Below, piece by piece: positions 5,227 to 5,735 of a DNA stretch of 5,735 bases (its first letter is position 1; each line of letters begins with the position of its first letter). The translations under genes were made by a program, and so were the position numbers. The stretch is from the NCBI GenBank assembly GCA_036001225.1, contig DASYUM010000202.1:1-5735 (forward strand), read 5' to 3'. The stretch comes from DASYUM01 sp036001225 (GTDB lineage: Bacteria; Methylomirabilota; Methylomirabilia; Rokubacteriales; DASRDR01). Under the pieces are notes generated by a model. That model was given only the letters and a program-made list of their open reading frames with translations, was not told the origin of the DNA and searched no databases.

Positions 5227-5735
5227 ATGAGCACGCAGACCCAACGCTTCGACCAGATCTTCGTCGGCGGCCAGTGGCGACCTGCCTCGACGGGCGAGAC
5301 CTACGCGACCATCAACCCGGCGACCGAAGAGGAGAGCGCCCGGGTCGCCAAGGGCGACGAGCGGGACATCGACCTCGCCGTCCAGGCCGCCCGGCGCGCC
5401 TTCGAGCAGGGGCCGTGGCCGAAGATGACGGCAGCCGAGCGCGGGCGCCTCCTCTGGAAGCTGGCCGACCTGATCGTGGCCAACCTCGACGAGATGGCGC
5501 GGCTGGAGAGCATCAACACCGGCAAGACGCTCTTCGACTCGGGGAAAGTCGAGCTACCGTTCGCGGCCGAAGTCTTCCGCTACTACGCGGGGTGGACGAC
5601 CAAGATCCACGGCGAGACGCTGAATCTCCGGGAAGGCGCCTTCACCTTCACCCTCCGCCAGCCGATCGGCGTGGTCGGCGCCATCGTGCCCTGGAACTTC
5701 CCCTTCCTGCTCGCCTCCTGGAAGATCGCGCCGGC
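5227..5735 (+). CDS. NAD(P)-dependent aldehyde dehydrogenase, N-terminal third (partial)
   Basis: The first 169 residues of an aldehyde dehydrogenase superfamily enzyme, which oxidises aldehydes to carboxylic acids with NAD(P)+; the frame is open to the right edge. FVGGQWRPASTGETYATINPATEE (12-35) is the usual N-terminal strand pattern, AVQAARRAFEQGPW (51-64) the first helix, and LESINTGKTLFDS (93-105) the typical helix before the cofactor domain. VVGAIVPWNFPF (149-160) is the diagnostic motif; Asn157 is the oxyanion-hole asparagine. The cofactor-binding KPA segment, catalytic Glu and catalytic Cys lie beyond the window. Overall style is ALDH1/2, betaine- or hydroxymuconic-semialdehyde-type, but the subfamily cannot be fixed. 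The gene follows the kinase by 32 bases on the same strand and is probably in the same operon, where it could make the acid that feeds the dehydrogenase-kinase step. Confidence 0.93.
   Translation, partial: MSTQTQRFDQIFVGGQWRPASTGETYATINPATEEESARVAKGDERDIDLAVQAARRAFEQGPWPKMTAAERGRLLWKLADLIVANLDEMARLESINTGKTLFDSGKVELPFAAEVFRYYAGWTTKIHGETLNLREGAFTFTLRQPIGVVGAIVPWNFPFLLASWKIAP

Overview
The window is G+C-rich bacterial DNA with strong G/C bias at third codon positions. Its gene content suits an environmental bacterium with broad lipid or xenobiotic acyl-CoA catabolism: a stand-alone ACAD10/11-type dehydrogenase, an APH-family kinase, an EthD protein and an aldehyde dehydrogenase. Rokubacteria/Methylomirabilota, deltaproteobacterial or actinobacterial relatives would all fit, but no marker gene here fixes the phylum, so this is only an impression.

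Layout. The first 50 bases hold the start of a leftward gene that encodes a signal-peptide-like N-terminus. A spacer of about 260 bases with one strong hairpin separates it from a rightward gene for an exported SlyD-like FKBP peptidyl-prolyl isomerase (312-872). That gene converges on a leftward pair: an MscS-family channel fused to a C-terminal cyclic-nucleotide-binding domain (1283-2803, GTG start), followed by a small EthD-family protein (928-1236). The 124-base gap at 2804-2927 is a divergent control region with promoter-like elements for both directions. To its right runs a tight rightward cluster: acyl-CoA dehydrogenase (2928-4112), APH-family kinase (4124-5194, TTG start), and an aldehyde dehydrogenase (5227 onward) cut by the window edge. 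Gaps in this cluster are 11 and 32 bases, so it is probably one operon.

How the genes may work together. The dehydrogenase carries the GPGRI-HCMR and DGPDEVH signatures typical of animal ACAD10/ACAD11. Those proteins are natural fusions of an APH-type kinase domain to an acyl-CoA dehydrogenase domain. Here the two halves are separate adjacent genes. The likely role, by analogy with ACAD10/11 and with the LvaA/LvaC step of bacterial levulinate catabolism, is phosphorylation of a hydroxyacyl-CoA followed by removal of the phosphate group, so that the acid can enter beta-oxidation. The aldehyde dehydrogenase could supply the acid from a (hydroxy)aldehyde. The substrate cannot be read from the sequence.

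The families are known ones. The points most worth following up are this split ACAD10/11-like module and the ligand-gated MscS-type channel. I saw no RNA genes, mobile elements, CRISPR arrays or long repeats.
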